Positions 1-7,881 of a stretch of DNA of 57,719 bases are shown piece after piece. The notes under the pieces were generated by a model that was not told the DNA's origin, ran no database searches, and saw nothing but the letters and a program-made list of their open reading frames with translations. The position numbers and the translations under genes are program-made. Position 1 is the first letter of the stretch; every line of letters starts with the position of its first letter. The stretch is taken from contig DAOUET010000085.1 of assembly GCA_034430155.1 (NCBI GenBank), positions 1 to 57,719 of the forward strand. The letters are read 5' to 3'. This DNA comes from DAOUET01 sp034430155 (GTDB taxonomy: Bacteria > Chloroflexota > Anaerolineae > Anaerolineales > UBA4823).

Positions 1-173
1 CTTTTCTTCGGGGCTGACCTCGTTGATGTTGGTGATGCTCCAATGCAGAGCGGCGAATAGCGGTAGGATGAACCACTGGCGCGTGGCGTTTTCGTTCAGC
101 CCGCGGCGCAGAGGGGCTTGAATTTCTCAACGAGGGTTTTGACTTGAGCGTAGGCTCGGTCGGGTGGCGTCAT
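1..173 (-). pseudogene. N-terminal fragment of a type IIG restriction/methylase-like protein, frameshifted
   Basis: An ATG at 173 opens a minus-strand frame (MTPPDRAYAQVKTLVEKFKP...) that hits a stop after 25 codons. A one-base frame change near position 100 restores a protein-like continuation (LNENATRQWFILPLFAALHW, then INEVSPEEK) running off the left edge. The pattern LVEKF, then NE.ATR..FI.PLF.ALHW and a later SP.EK resembles the N-terminus of Eco57I/type IIG enzymes from memory. No catalytic motif lies inside the window. It is either a decayed gene or carries an assembly error, and the window edge hides the rest. Confidence 0.45.
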
Positions 174-468
174 CGAATTTCTTTACCCCCTGGGCTACGC
201 TTTATGAAAGAGGTTTTATAGATTATACAATTGATTTGAGCTGCGGATCATTCTCATTCGACAATTCTGAGGATAAACATGCAGAGCCCATTTGAATGGT
301 GGGTTCTCACCAAATAATTTAGGATGGGCGACGGAGGGTGCCATCGCCGGAGCCCACAACTCCGGCAGCCTCACATCCAAGTGCTTCACCAGCAGCCTTT
401 CCAGCCGACCGGTGACCCTGACTAATGCCTCTCCCCAGTGGGATCGATTCGCTATTCGCTATTTGTGT
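174..468. other. Gene-free stretch, possible relic
   Basis: No convincing gene. A minus-strand open frame between about 230 and 450 has protein-like composition (VTGRLERLLVKHLDV, then RLPELWAPAMAPSVAHPKLF) but no ribosome site and no family I recognise. It may be debris of the neighbouring restriction or toxin genes. The right end (about 447-467) carries the ATTCGCTATTCGCTATT motif also seen near 1570-1605, a dispersed intergenic sequence. Confidence 0.35.
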
Positions 469-1152
469 TTAGCCAGACCACAAGTCTGCTAGGTTTCGGC
501 GGCCAATTTCCAATGCCTGGCGTTCCAGGAAACGCTTCATCGCCGGCCAGGGGGTCTTGTCTATCATCCTTGGCATGGGCAGAGCTTCGGCATCTTCGAA
601 ATAAGCCAGAGCGCGGGTGGCGCTGAGGGCAAGGGTCCGCACGCGGGCGTACTTCACCGCGGCCACCTCAAACAGACTTTCAATGGGCACCCGTTGAAGA
701 ATGAAAAAAAGATCTACCAGGTCTTTGCGATTTCCACGATCGATAATGGCAGCCAATTTCATGGCACCGATTTCTTCCAGTGTCCCCAGCGGAAGCCCTT
801 CCACCAGCAATGGCGGTTGTACCAGCGGATAATGGTGCAGGCGAAAGAAGCTCACCCCCACTCCCCGCCAGGTAGCCACGAAGGTAGTGTCTTTATCATG
901 CGTTATGGAAAGGGTTGGATCATCGTAGGTCTCTCGCAGCATGGCGCGCTCAAGCGGACCAACCGTGCCAGGATCCTCCGAGAAGAAATCCAGGTCGACG
1001 GAAAAGCGGTGTCCCAGATGCAGAGCCAATCCAGTCCCGTCCGCCAGGTAGAAATTATGGATAAACTCCAATACAGCGGCTTTTTGAAAAGCCTGGCGCG
1101 TCTCAGGGGTGAGCGCTTCCCAATGAGGGTTGGTCAGCTTTATCCGCTCCAT
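469..1152 (-). CDS. AbiEii-like nucleotidyltransferase toxin
   Basis: 227 residues of the nucleotidyltransferase AbiEii/AbiGii toxin family, the toxin half of type IV toxin-antitoxin or abortive-infection modules. The core motif is at residues 38-60: DGTGLALHLGHRFSVDLDFF, where the family usually has GG[ST]AL...RxSxDLDF. The first Gly is replaced by Asp39, but the two metal-binding aspartates of S-x-D-L-D are present. The C-terminal helical part holds the typical KLAAIIDRGNRKDLVDLFF segment. Its start overlaps the end of the upstream DUF6922-like gene by 13 bp, so the two are translationally coupled and form one toxin-antitoxin operon. Assignment to the superfamily is secure. Toxicity and target are inferred from the family only. 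Confidence 0.8.
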   Translation of the reverse strand: MERIKLTNPHWEALTPETRQAFQKAAVLEFIHNFYLADGTGLALHLGHRFSVDLDFFSEDPGTVGPLERAMLRETYDDPTLSITHDKDTTFVATWRGVGVSFFRLHHYPLVQPPLLVEGLPLGTLEEIGAMKLAAIIDRGNRKDLVDLFFILQRVPIESLFEVAAVKYARVRTLALSATRALAYFEDAEALPMPRMIDKTPWPAMKRFLERQALEIGRRNLADLWSG

Positions 1153-1454
1153 ACCTCACCTTTGGGTGTTTCAAGAGGTGAACGGCGCCAGTGCTTAACC
1201 CCTAGTAGCTTGCGCCAGTAATTGAAAGCTACCGGCGAAAGCAGCCTTTCCCCCCGCCGCCGCAAGAAGGCTAGCAGCCGTTGCTCTCCGTACTGTGCAA
1301 AAAGCCAGCGCACTTCTTCCCAAGCGCCGAACTCCAGGGTGCGCTGAATGATCAAATCTGCGTCCTTCTCCAGGTCGAGCGCCCCAGGATCATATTCCTG
1401 GAAGTATGGCCAGAGACTCTTGGGGATTTGCCCATCTGCCATCTTTTCAACCAT
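1140..1454 (-). CDS. DUF6922-like protein, probable antitoxin partner of the AbiEii-like toxin
   Basis: 104 residues from the ATG at 1454, chosen because AGGAAGGGA lies about 5 nt before it. An upstream in-frame ATG at 1502 has no ribosome site. Sequence landmarks are SLWPYFQEYDPGALDLEKDAD, LEFGAWEEVRWLF and LLSPVAFNYWRKLLG. From memory this is the small DUF6922-type protein that recurrently precedes AbiEii-like nucleotidyltransferases. No DNA-binding motif is obvious. It overlaps the toxin start by 13 bp. The antitoxin role is inferred from position and recurrence, not from a known mechanism. Confidence 0.65.
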   Translation of the reverse strand: MVEKMADGQIPKSLWPYFQEYDPGALDLEKDADLIIQRTLEFGAWEEVRWLFAQYGEQRLLAFLRRRGERLLSPVAFNYWRKLLGVKHWRRSPLETPKGEVWSG

Positions 1455-1559
1455 GCTGTTCCCTTCCTGTCGGAACCCATTTGTATCTACTGAATGTGAC
1501 AACCTGACTCTTGTAGTTTACCAGGTAAGTAGTTCGCACAGACAGGGTATCTATTCGAT

Positions 1560-1650
1560 TTTGGCGCCTTGTTATTCGCAATTCGTTATTCGAGGTTCGT
1601 GATTCGTCATTGACCGCCAACCACTCACCGGTAACTGGTTACCAATCTGC
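1560..1650. repeat. Dispersed intergenic repeat, copy 1
   Basis: A TTCG-rich run (GTTATTCGCAATTCGTTATTCG and variants) leads into GTCATTGACCGCCAACCAC at 1606-1624, followed by the small inverted repeat GGTAACTGGTTACC at 1630-1643. The 19-nt core recurs with one change at 3225-3243, also in the spacer outside an AbiE operon, and ATTCGCTATTCG occurs at 447-458. Confidence 0.55.
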
Positions 1651-1740
1651 TCAGCCTCAGTGCACCTTCTTCTGATCCAGATTGCGGAGAGAGCAAGTGG
1701 TCATGTCACCCCAACCTGAACGCCGCGTCGGACGGTTTAA

Positions 1741-2544
1741 TCAGGCCAATACCTGGATTAGGTTCTCCCAGGTCAGCAGGCTGAGATCGATCCCCGGCTC
1801 CAAGAATGGTCGCTCATCGGCGAGGAGGTTCTCCCAGGAGGTCGCCTGCAATCGATCCCGGAACACCTGCTTCCAATTGCTTTCAGTCAAGGGCTGGCCT
1901 TTCCATCCGGTCTGTCCCAGGGCATTGTTGAGCAGCACAAAGTTGGGCGTTGGCCAGGACGGGTCACTGAGATACCAGAGTAGATCGTACAGGTCGCGTC
2001 CTTTTAGAACCTTACGTTGCAGGATGGCGTGTAGCTTCCCGGCCAGTAAAGAGGCTCGATCGTGGTGCTGGAGCTGCAAGATCACATATCGCCGCACCAC
2101 GGTCCTCTCTAGGACAGCACCTGCTGGCGGATTGGTATCTACCTCGATTTTCACGGACAGCATTTCGTCCCGGTGTGGAGAAATCCCAAGTTCAAAGGGC
2201 AGGCCTGGGAAGCGGACGAAGGCATTGTGCACAGTTTCTCGCTCATTAACTTTCAATTCGATGGTGTACCCCTCTTGCGTCAAACCATTATGAATCGCTT
2301 GCAGATAGGCCCGAAAGTCATAACGCGCCCCATTTCTTTCCAGGGTGAAATCCAAATCTTCGGAGTAGCGCCCATGCTGGTAAAGAAAACGTAAAGCCGT
2401 GCCTCCATGAAAAGCCAGGGGGATCATCGCTCCAGCGCGCTGCATACCCCCCAGGATGCGCGCCTGCAGGTACTCACGGGCCACATTACGCCCCTGCGAG
2501 GTAGTGATGGCTTTCTGCACCAATTCAGCCAGATAAGCTTTCAT
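1741..2544 (-). CDS. AbiEii-family nucleotidyltransferase toxin
   Basis: 267 residues. The signature GGTALRFLYQHGRYSEDLDF lies at about residues 47-66, matching the AbiEii motif GG[ST]AL...R.S.DLDF, with Asp63 and Asp65 as predicted metal ligands. The downstream KLHAILQRKVLKGRDLYDLLWYL segment is the typical helical region. In studied AbiE systems this protein is a GTP-binding nucleotidyltransferase whose activity stops growth, as a bacteriostatic anti-phage response. It is the second gene of an abiEi-abiEii operon and overlaps the antitoxin gene by 20 bp. All visible motifs are intact, so it is probably functional. It is only distantly similar to the toxin at 469-1152. Confidence 0.88.
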   Translation of the reverse strand: MKAYLAELVQKAITTSQGRNVAREYLQARILGGMQRAGAMIPLAFHGGTALRFLYQHGRYSEDLDFTLERNGARYDFRAYLQAIHNGLTQEGYTIELKVNERETVHNAFVRFPGLPFELGISPHRDEMLSVKIEVDTNPPAGAVLERTVVRRYVILQLQHHDRASLLAGKLHAILQRKVLKGRDLYDLLWYLSDPSWPTPNFVLLNNALGQTGWKGQPLTESNWKQVFRDRLQATSWENLLADERPFLEPGIDLSLLTWENLIQVLA

Positions 2545-3172
2545 ATGCCTCTACTTCGGCCTGGGCCAATTTAACCAGCGTGGAGGCCGCTCGCTGTAAT
2601 TTCGAGCTGGCGGCCATCTCTGCCAGGCGTTGCAGCTCGTCCAGATTCAATCGCTCCAGGTTTTGCAAGCGCAGTTCACTGAGGTAGGCCGGGGAGTCAC
2701 CCCCTGGATGCAAGTGCACCAAATCCATCAACGCCTTCTCCGGTATGGCGACGAACGCCTGCTGGCTATCCCCTAGATCGGTCATTTTATATCCATATAG
2801 TAAACCTGGCTTGATATGACGAAATTCGAAATTCCCCAACGGCGTTTCCCATTGGCCCGGTCGCCCACTGGTCACGCTGACTGTTGTGGGAACATATTCA
2901 GGGATCAGGCCGTAATAGGCCAGAGCAGATTGGCAGCTGACATAGGAGCCAGGGACCATCCGGTTTGCGATCAGGAAGGGATGCGGCTTGATTTTTTGGT
3001 AGGGCGGCGCCAGCGTATAGAGGCCTCGCCGCAGCTGGATAATCCGTCCGGATTTCCCCCATAAAGACAACTGTTTTCGAATATACCCCGCATCGACATC
3101 TCCGGCAAGCAGCAAGCCGGTTTCGAAGACTGGTTCGTCCTGGATGATTTCGAGTAGCGACTGAAAATCCAT
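2525..3172 (-). CDS. AbiEi-type antitoxin and transcriptional autorepressor
   Basis: 215 residues. An N-terminal winged-helix segment (about residues 1-65, with GYIRKQLSLWGKSGRIIQLRRG and LYTLAPPY) is followed by the AbiEi C-terminal domain (YVSCQSALAYYGLIPEYVP, VSVTSGRPG, IPEKALMDLVHL). This matches AbiEi antitoxins, which bind inverted repeats in their own promoter and neutralise AbiEii without a tight protein complex. The ATG at 3172 sits 4 bp from a perfect 26-bp palindrome, and there is no Shine-Dalgarno sequence, so the message is probably leaderless. It overlaps the toxin gene by 20 bp. High confidence for family and role. Confidence 0.88.
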   Translation of the reverse strand: MDFQSLLEIIQDEPVFETGLLLAGDVDAGYIRKQLSLWGKSGRIIQLRRGLYTLAPPYQKIKPHPFLIANRMVPGSYVSCQSALAYYGLIPEYVPTTVSVTSGRPGQWETPLGNFEFRHIKPGLLYGYKMTDLGDSQQAFVAIPEKALMDLVHLHPGGDSPAYLSELRLQNLERLNLDELQRLAEMAASSKLQRAASTLVKLAQAEVEAYESLSG

Positions 3173-3481
3173 ATAGATAATTTACCATTAATGGTAAATT
3201 ATTGCAATAAAATAAACCATATTTGTCATTGGCCGCCAACCACAGATAACTGGCATCTGGCAACTGATCAGTGACAACTAGACACCGCCTCCCCAACCCA
3301 CACCACCCAATCCAGTTCACCGTGCACTGCCGGAAGGGGCACTCATCGTCGGACAGCCCAATTCCAGCCGGCTTAGTCCTTATGCTCGTCAAGTGGAGGA
3401 TTTTGTGAACTTTCTTAACTACTCGGTCATGGGCGAGCAAGCTCCTTGAGTGGAGCCCGACCGAAGTCGAAGGGGACTATG
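3173..3481. other. Spacer with operator and dispersed repeat copy 2
   Basis: The 309-bp gap holds the abiEi operator and promoter (3177-3208) and the repeat core GTCATTGGCCGCCAACCAC at 3225-3243. From about 3430 it holds GAGTGGAGCCCGACCGAAGTCG, a sequence of the kind dispersed in Chloroflexota intergenic DNA. No gene is seen. Confidence 0.5.
3177..3208 (-). promoter_or_regulatory. abiEi promoter with palindromic operator
   Basis: Reading the minus strand, TTGCAA (-35), a 17-nt spacer and TAAATT (-10) precede the abiEi ATG by a few bases. A perfect 26-bp palindrome (3177-3202, half-site ATAATTTACCATT) covers the spacer and -10. A bound dimer would block RNA polymerase. This fits known AbiEi negative autoregulation through inverted repeats. 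Confidence 0.8.
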
Positions 3482-4474
3482 TTACGCTTCAGGCCAGGCC
3501 CTGCGGTAGGCGGCGAGGATCTGATCCAGGAGGCGGTCAAAAGCCTGGTCCACCTGCTGGCGGGCCGGGTCGGCGTCGTACCAGGCGATGATTTGCTCGG
3601 CGCCGCGAGAGAAAGGAATTGAGGCCACAAAGTCGGGCACGATCCGCTTGATCTTGGTGTTGTCGAAAATCATGCTATGGGTTTTGTCGCCCAACAGGCT
3701 GGCGCCCCACTCCGGGTCGTAGGCGGCGATAAGCTCCGAGGGCACATGCACCAGGTCGGGTTCGGCTCCAGCGGCGCGCCCCAGGATCTGGTAGATCTGG
3801 TTCCAGGTCAGCACCTCGTCGGAGGTGATGTGGTAGCTCTCCCCGATGGCACGGATTTCCCCTAGCAAGCCCACCAAACCCCGGGCGAAATCCTGGTGAT
3901 GCGTTAGGGTCCACAGGGAAGTGCCATCACCGTGCGCTACCACCGGCCGACCAGCGCGCATGCGGGCGATCATGGTGTAGCCGCCCCGCAGGGGCGAGAG
4001 GGTTTGATCGTAGGTATGAGAGGGGCGCACGATGGTCATAGGGAATTTCTCGTCGCGATAGGCTTGCAAAAGGCGCTGCTCACAAGCGATTTTCAAGCGC
4101 GAGTATTCCCAGAAAGGGTTGTCCAGCGGGGTGGCTTCGGTGACGGGCAGGCTGGCAGGAGGCGTCTGGTAGGCCGAGGCCGAGGAGATAAAAATGTACT
4201 GGGCCATGCGGCCGCGGAAAAGCCGCAAGTCCGCTTCCAGCTGCTCGGGAGTGTAGGCGATCCAGTCCACCACCACGTCAAAGACCTGCCCCTGCAATAC
4301 CTTGGAAACAGACTCTTGGTCGCGGGCATCGGCCCGTAACAGGTGCGCGCCTAAAGGAATGGGCCGCGCCGAGCGCCCCCGGTTGAGCAGGGAAAGGTCA
4401 AACCCGCGCTCGACCACCAGGCGGGAGCAGGCCGAGCTGATCACGCCGGTGCCGCCGATGAATAACACTTTCAT
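3482..4474 (-). CDS. NAD(P)-dependent epimerase/dehydratase-like protein (extended SDR)
   Basis: 330 residues, the usual length of extended short-chain dehydrogenases. The nucleotide-binding loop is GGTGVIS at residues 7-13, in place of the classical GxxGxxG. The catalytic pair is YSRLK (Tyr124, Lys128), with Ser98/Ser100 upstream in FISSASAY. ADARDQESV and IVRPSHTYD are typical of isomerase-flavour SDRs acting on sugar nucleotides. A good AAGGAG ribosome site precedes the ATG at 4474. Substrate cannot be told from sequence. It lies 50 bp downstream of the small Cys-rich gene on the same strand. Confidence 0.8.
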   Translation of the reverse strand: MKVLFIGGTGVISSACSRLVVERGFDLSLLNRGRSARPIPLGAHLLRADARDQESVSKVLQGQVFDVVVDWIAYTPEQLEADLRLFRGRMAQYIFISSASAYQTPPASLPVTEATPLDNPFWEYSRLKIACEQRLLQAYRDEKFPMTIVRPSHTYDQTLSPLRGGYTMIARMRAGRPVVAHGDGTSLWTLTHHQDFARGLVGLLGEIRAIGESYHITSDEVLTWNQIYQILGRAAGAEPDLVHVPSELIAAYDPEWGASLLGDKTHSMIFDNTKIKRIVPDFVASIPFSRGAEQIIAWYDADPARQQVDQAFDRLLDQILAAYRRAWPEA

Positions 4475-4524
4475 AATCGGATTCTCCTTTTGCTTTTCTC
4501 AAGATATCCCCCTTTTTGATTAAA

Positions 4525-4788
4525 TTACCCCAGGTGTTCCTGCTGATGCGCCCAAGCCAGACGCCAGGAATCATAGGCTGCTGCCCAGTTTTTTTCGTTT
4601 ACGACCAATACCTTGGAAGATTCATCCCGATCTTTGATAAAGAATGTGATTTCCTGGAACCCGTCGTCCACCATCTCGACCGTGCAGTCTACTGGTGTGA
4701 CCTCTTCTCGCCGGAAGTGCCAGCCGAAATGGGTCTCACAAGCCGGCTCCCAACACGCACAGGTGCGCTGGTCTAAAAGAATCTTCAT
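4525..4788 (-). CDS. Small Cys-rich protein of unknown function
   Basis: 87 residues, preceded by a strong AAAAGGAG 6 nt before the ATG at 4788, which argues that it is real. I do not recognise the family. The N-terminus clusters Cys10, Cys12, Cys17 and His20 (CACWEPACETH), spacing that could bind a metal. A fourth Cys is at about residue 35. The rest is acidic and aromatic (VEMVDDGFQEITFFIKDRDE) and probably one alpha/beta domain. It lies upstream of the SDR gene and may share its transcript. Confidence 0.65.
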   Translation of the reverse strand: MKILLDQRTCACWEPACETHFGWHFRREEVTPVDCTVEMVDDGFQEITFFIKDRDESSKVLVVNEKNWAAAYDSWRLAWAHQQEHLG

Positions 4789-4930
4789 GACTTGCTCCTT
4801 TTCTACCGTTAATCGAAAAACCTCAATCTGTAACTCTTGCCCTCATACTTTAACATTATTTGAGCTCAGGCGGTAGGGATAATCGATCTGATTTTCAAGG
4901 ACATTTGACCTGATTTGTCCTCTTAAATCC

Positions 4931-5845
4931 TCATGGTTGGACGAAAATCAGCAGCCAGGAACCCCAATAGCGACTCCCACTCTCGGTTTCACACTCCGCA
5001 GGGGTCAAATCGGAGATAATCTGGCCTCCTTCCGCCAAACGCAGGGTATATTCCACTCCTGGGGTCATGGTGAAATCAGCGTATCCCAACCCTAGCTCGG
5101 GTTTCAAACCTGTGAAAAAATGATCTTCACCACCTTCCCAATTAACCACAACCTCTACACTGGGAACCGGACGACCAGCGGCATCTTCCGCCAGGACCTG
5201 GATCAACGGGTCGGTCAACTTCTGGTCACATACAAAAGTGCGATCTTGAAGAACAAGAGGCGCTTCTGAGGTGGGGGTGGGTGTGCGAGTGGGCAGGGGC
5301 ACAAAGCTTGGCAAGGGAGTGGGCGTGATCTCAGAGCTTTGGTTGGCCGAGGGCAGTGGGGTAAGGGCTGCCTCCGTTCCCAAGGGCACTGGGGTGGATG
5401 TCAGTGTAGAAGAAACCTCTGGATTAACCGTCAAAGGTGAAGGGCTGATCCTGGGTTTAGAGGTTGGTGATGCCTCTGCTGGGGTGCTTGACGGGGTCAA
5501 TGGAGTTGGTCCCTGACCCACCGCGACGGCCAATATACCCAAATCCTGGGCTTCTTGGGGAGAGCCCCCCTCAGCCAGGGATCGCTGTGCTTGTTCTGCT
5601 AGGGTACGGGCTTCATCTACATCAGCCAATAAGTTAAGACGGGCTTGGGCTCGGGCAAGATTGCCATCAGCTACAAAAGCCGCGGCAATAAGCGCTCGGT
5701 ACTGGTCTTTAAAGTCCGTTCTCAACGAGGCAGGCGAGGTATCTACATATTCTACCGGTGAGACCACCCAGGAGTAGAACAAGCCCAATGCGATGCCAAG
5801 CACCAAGCCAGTTATCAAATACCAGGGGCCACGCTCGTCTCTCAT
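4931..5845 (-). CDS. Membrane-anchored protein with Thr/Pro-rich stalk (paralogue of the upstream gene)
   Basis: 304 residues. A single N-terminal membrane segment (about 10-30) is followed by a helical domain (VEYVDTSPASLRTDFKDQY to about residue 110) with a TPR-like pattern of Ala and Leu. Next comes a low-complexity Ser/Thr/Pro stalk (about 113-200, repeats of the PTPTPL type) and a C-terminal beta-like domain with two Cys (CDQKL, AECET). The first 75 residues are clearly related to the neighbouring protein at 5842-6198, pointing to tandem duplication followed by addition of the stalk and distal domain. Start and upstream stop overlap as ATGA. No function recognised; it probably presents the C-terminal domain outside the membrane. 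Confidence 0.7.
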   Translation of the reverse strand: MRDERGPWYLITGLVLGIALGLFYSWVVSPVEYVDTSPASLRTDFKDQYRALIAAAFVADGNLARAQARLNLLADVDEARTLAEQAQRSLAEGGSPQEAQDLGILAVAVGQGPTPLTPSSTPAEASPTSKPRISPSPLTVNPEVSSTLTSTPVPLGTEAALTPLPSANQSSEITPTPLPSFVPLPTRTPTPTSEAPLVLQDRTFVCDQKLTDPLIQVLAEDAAGRPVPSVEVVVNWEGGEDHFFTGLKPELGLGYADFTMTPGVEYTLRLAEGGQIISDLTPAECETESGSRYWGSWLLIFVQP

Positions 5846-6198
5846 GGACTGCCTACATCTTGTAAGGGATTCCAGCTCTGCAAGTCTGCTGCTAATCCGC
5901 CCAATAAATTGAGATCAGCTTCGGCGTAGCCGACTTGTGAAGCATAAATCATGGCTTGCCGTACAAATTCAACCGGTGGGCTATCCCCCAACAGCGCCAG
6001 CCGACGGGCTGCTAGAGCCAAGTCACCGTTATCATGATATGACTCTGCGGTCATCAGCACATAATCGGCTTTGTAATCGGCGCGCAGCGAATCTGGGGTT
6101 GTGTCTACATACTTAACTGGATTGATCAGCCAGCCATAAAGCAATCCCGCGACCAGCCCCACCAACAGCACGAAGAGAAATCGAAACCAGCGTCCCAT
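5842..6198 (-). CDS. Membrane-anchored helical protein, short paralogue
   Basis: 118 residues. One membrane segment (about 5-26) is followed by VKYVDTTPDSLRADYKADYV, parallel to VEYVDTSPASLRTDFKDQYR in the next gene, and then a helical region with NGDLALAARRLALLGD. There is no stalk. It is the first gene of a two-gene operon joined by an ATGA overlap. There is no Shine-Dalgarno sequence. A promoter (TTGCTC, 17 nt, CATAAT) ends 9 nt before the ATG, so the message is probably leaderless. Function unknown. Confidence 0.7.
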   Translation of the reverse strand: MGRWFRFLFVLLVGLVAGLLYGWLINPVKYVDTTPDSLRADYKADYVLMTAESYHDNGDLALAARRLALLGDSPPVEFVRQAMIYASQVGYAEADLNLLGGLAADLQSWNPLQDVGSP

Positions 6199-6207
6199 GA
6201 CTGGTGT

Positions 6208-6236
6208 ATTATGGCACAGACCTATGCCCTGAGCAA
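6208..6236 (-). promoter_or_regulatory. Promoter of the tandem membrane-protein operon
   Basis: On the minus strand TTGCTC (6236-6231), a 17-nt spacer and CATAAT (6213-6208) end 9 nt before the ATG at 6198. That leaves no room for a ribosome site. Confidence 0.5.
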
Positions 6237-6374
6237 GAGGGCTGTGAGGATGGACCCCGAGAGTTGACCGGTCCGGGGCTGCGTTCAGAGAAACTGAGGA
6301 AGCCGATGAATAAGCCGCATGAATACAAACTCCCCAGCCTCAGTCATTATAGCCAGAGAATAACTTGGAGGGCG

Positions 6375-7505
6375 TCAAGGTGCAGCAGCCAGCACCTCTT
6401 TCAAAGCAGCCAGCAATAGGGTCACATTTTCACGCCGGCTGCTGAAGCCCATCAAGCCGATGCGCCATACCTTGCCTTTTAATGGCCCAAACCCTCCGGC
6501 AATTTCGAGGTTGAATTCATCCAACAAGCGGCGACGGATGGCAGCTTCGTCAAAAGTACCTGGAAGCTGCGGGGTTGTCAGGGTAGGCAAACGGATTTCT
6601 TCTCGAACCAGTGGAGGCAAATCCAATTCCTCCAGCCCTTGCCACAACAAGCGGGCATTGGCCTGGTGGCGATCGAACCGGGCCTGCAACCCCTCTTCTG
6701 CCACCATGCGTAAGCCTTCCCGTAAGGCATAGTTCGAGCTGATCGGAGCGGTGTGGTGGTAAGTGCGCTCATTTCCCCAATATTTATCCAATAGCGATAG
6801 GTCCAGATACCAGTTTGCCACCGGGGTGCGGCGGTTGCGGATGATCGTGCGCGCCCTGGGACTCACGGTAAGGGGTGCCAACCCGGGTGGGCACGACAAA
6901 TTTTTTTGAGAGCCGCTGTAAGCAATATCCACGTCCCAGGCATCGATTTCCACAGGTAAACCGCCCAGCGAAGTTACGGTGTCCAGTACCAGGAGGGTGC
7001 CATAGCGATGAGCTGCCGCGGCGATCTCCTGTATGCCTGGTTGCCGGGCGCCAGTTGAAGTTTCGGCGTGCACCAGGGCGAGCAGTTTATAGCTGGCCTT
7101 GCTCAAGGTGGATTCAATTTCATCTGGGTCGAAGACCTGCCCCCACGGGCGATCCAGCCGGTCTACCTTGGCGCCGTACCGTTTTGCCATCTCGTACATG
7201 CGTTCCCCAAAATACCCATTGATGGCAATTAACACACGCTCTCCAGGCTCGATCAAGTTGCATAGAGCAGCTTCCATGCCTGCGCTACCTGTACCAGAAA
7301 CGGGTATGGTTAGTTCGTTTTGAGTTTGGAAAACAAAACGGAGCAATTGTTGCACCTCATCCATAAGCCTTAGGAACTCTGGGTCTAAATGCCCAATTAA
7401 AGGCATACTCATGGCGCGCAATACCCTCGCAGGGACCATGCTCGGTCCTGGCCCCAGCAGGATCCGCGGTGAAGGGTTTAGATCTTTAAAGCTAGTGACC
7501 TGCAT
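6375..7505 (-). CDS. Class V aminotransferase, alanine/serine-glyoxylate or purine-catabolic type
   Basis: 376 residues, full length for the AGT/PucG-like fold-type I PLP enzymes. The PLP lysine is Lys201 in YSGSQKNLSCPPGLA. Asp175 in LVLDTVTSLGGLP binds the pyridine nitrogen, and GTGSAGMEAAL (71-81) binds the phosphate. It starts LLGPGPSMVPARVLRAM, typical of alanine-glyoxylate aminotransferase. GAGGAG sits 8 nt before the ATG at 7505. Likely substrates are glyoxylate with alanine or serine, or ureidoglycine; sequence alone does not decide. It stands alone on the minus strand. Confidence 0.88.
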   Translation of the reverse strand: MQVTSFKDLNPSPRILLGPGPSMVPARVLRAMSMPLIGHLDPEFLRLMDEVQQLLRFVFQTQNELTIPVSGTGSAGMEAALCNLIEPGERVLIAINGYFGERMYEMAKRYGAKVDRLDRPWGQVFDPDEIESTLSKASYKLLALVHAETSTGARQPGIQEIAAAAHRYGTLLVLDTVTSLGGLPVEIDAWDVDIAYSGSQKNLSCPPGLAPLTVSPRARTIIRNRRTPVANWYLDLSLLDKYWGNERTYHHTAPISSNYALREGLRMVAEEGLQARFDRHQANARLLWQGLEELDLPPLVREEIRLPTLTTPQLPGTFDEAAIRRRLLDEFNLEIAGGFGPLKGKVWRIGLMGFSSRRENVTLLLAALKEVLAAAP

Positions 7506-7881
7506 ATGTTCATCTCCTCTTTGAACTTGATGATTCGTAATAGTTTACATCAAAACTCGGCAAAGAACACGAAGATTAGTAAATCTCAACTATTTTAGAT
7601 TAATGCGCTTGAAAGATTCCTTGGGGGTTGGATGTGCGTCACTTTACCAACCGCTTATAAGGCATCTAATTGCATAAATTTTTATACCTTTAAGATACGG
7701 GAAGCGTCGAATTTAGCACATTTCCGGCCTGAGAGAAGGGCCAATCGGCTGATTCAACGATTTTCCTAGGAAATCGACCACCAATTGCTTGCATCGCTCT
7801 TTGAAATCCTGTACAATCATAACAATTACTTAAACGTGGTTGCCAGAACGGTCATACCTCATTACATACAAGGGAGGATAC
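7506..7881. other. Divergent promoter region of aminotransferase and spoVS
   Basis: No gene. It contains the spoVS promoter (7789-7817) and, just upstream, an almost perfect inverted repeat, CGATTT(T)CCTAGGAAATCG at 7758-7776, placed where a regulator could bind above the -35 box. Confidence 0.5.
7789..7817 (+). promoter_or_regulatory. spoVS promoter
   Basis: TTGCAT, a 17-nt spacer and TACAAT, about 65 nt before the spoVS start, leaving a leader that carries the AGGGAGGA ribosome site. Confidence 0.6.

Noticed and set aside
292..492. 66-codon plus-strand frame near the left end
   Set aside because: Serine-rich shadow-like composition and no ribosome site.
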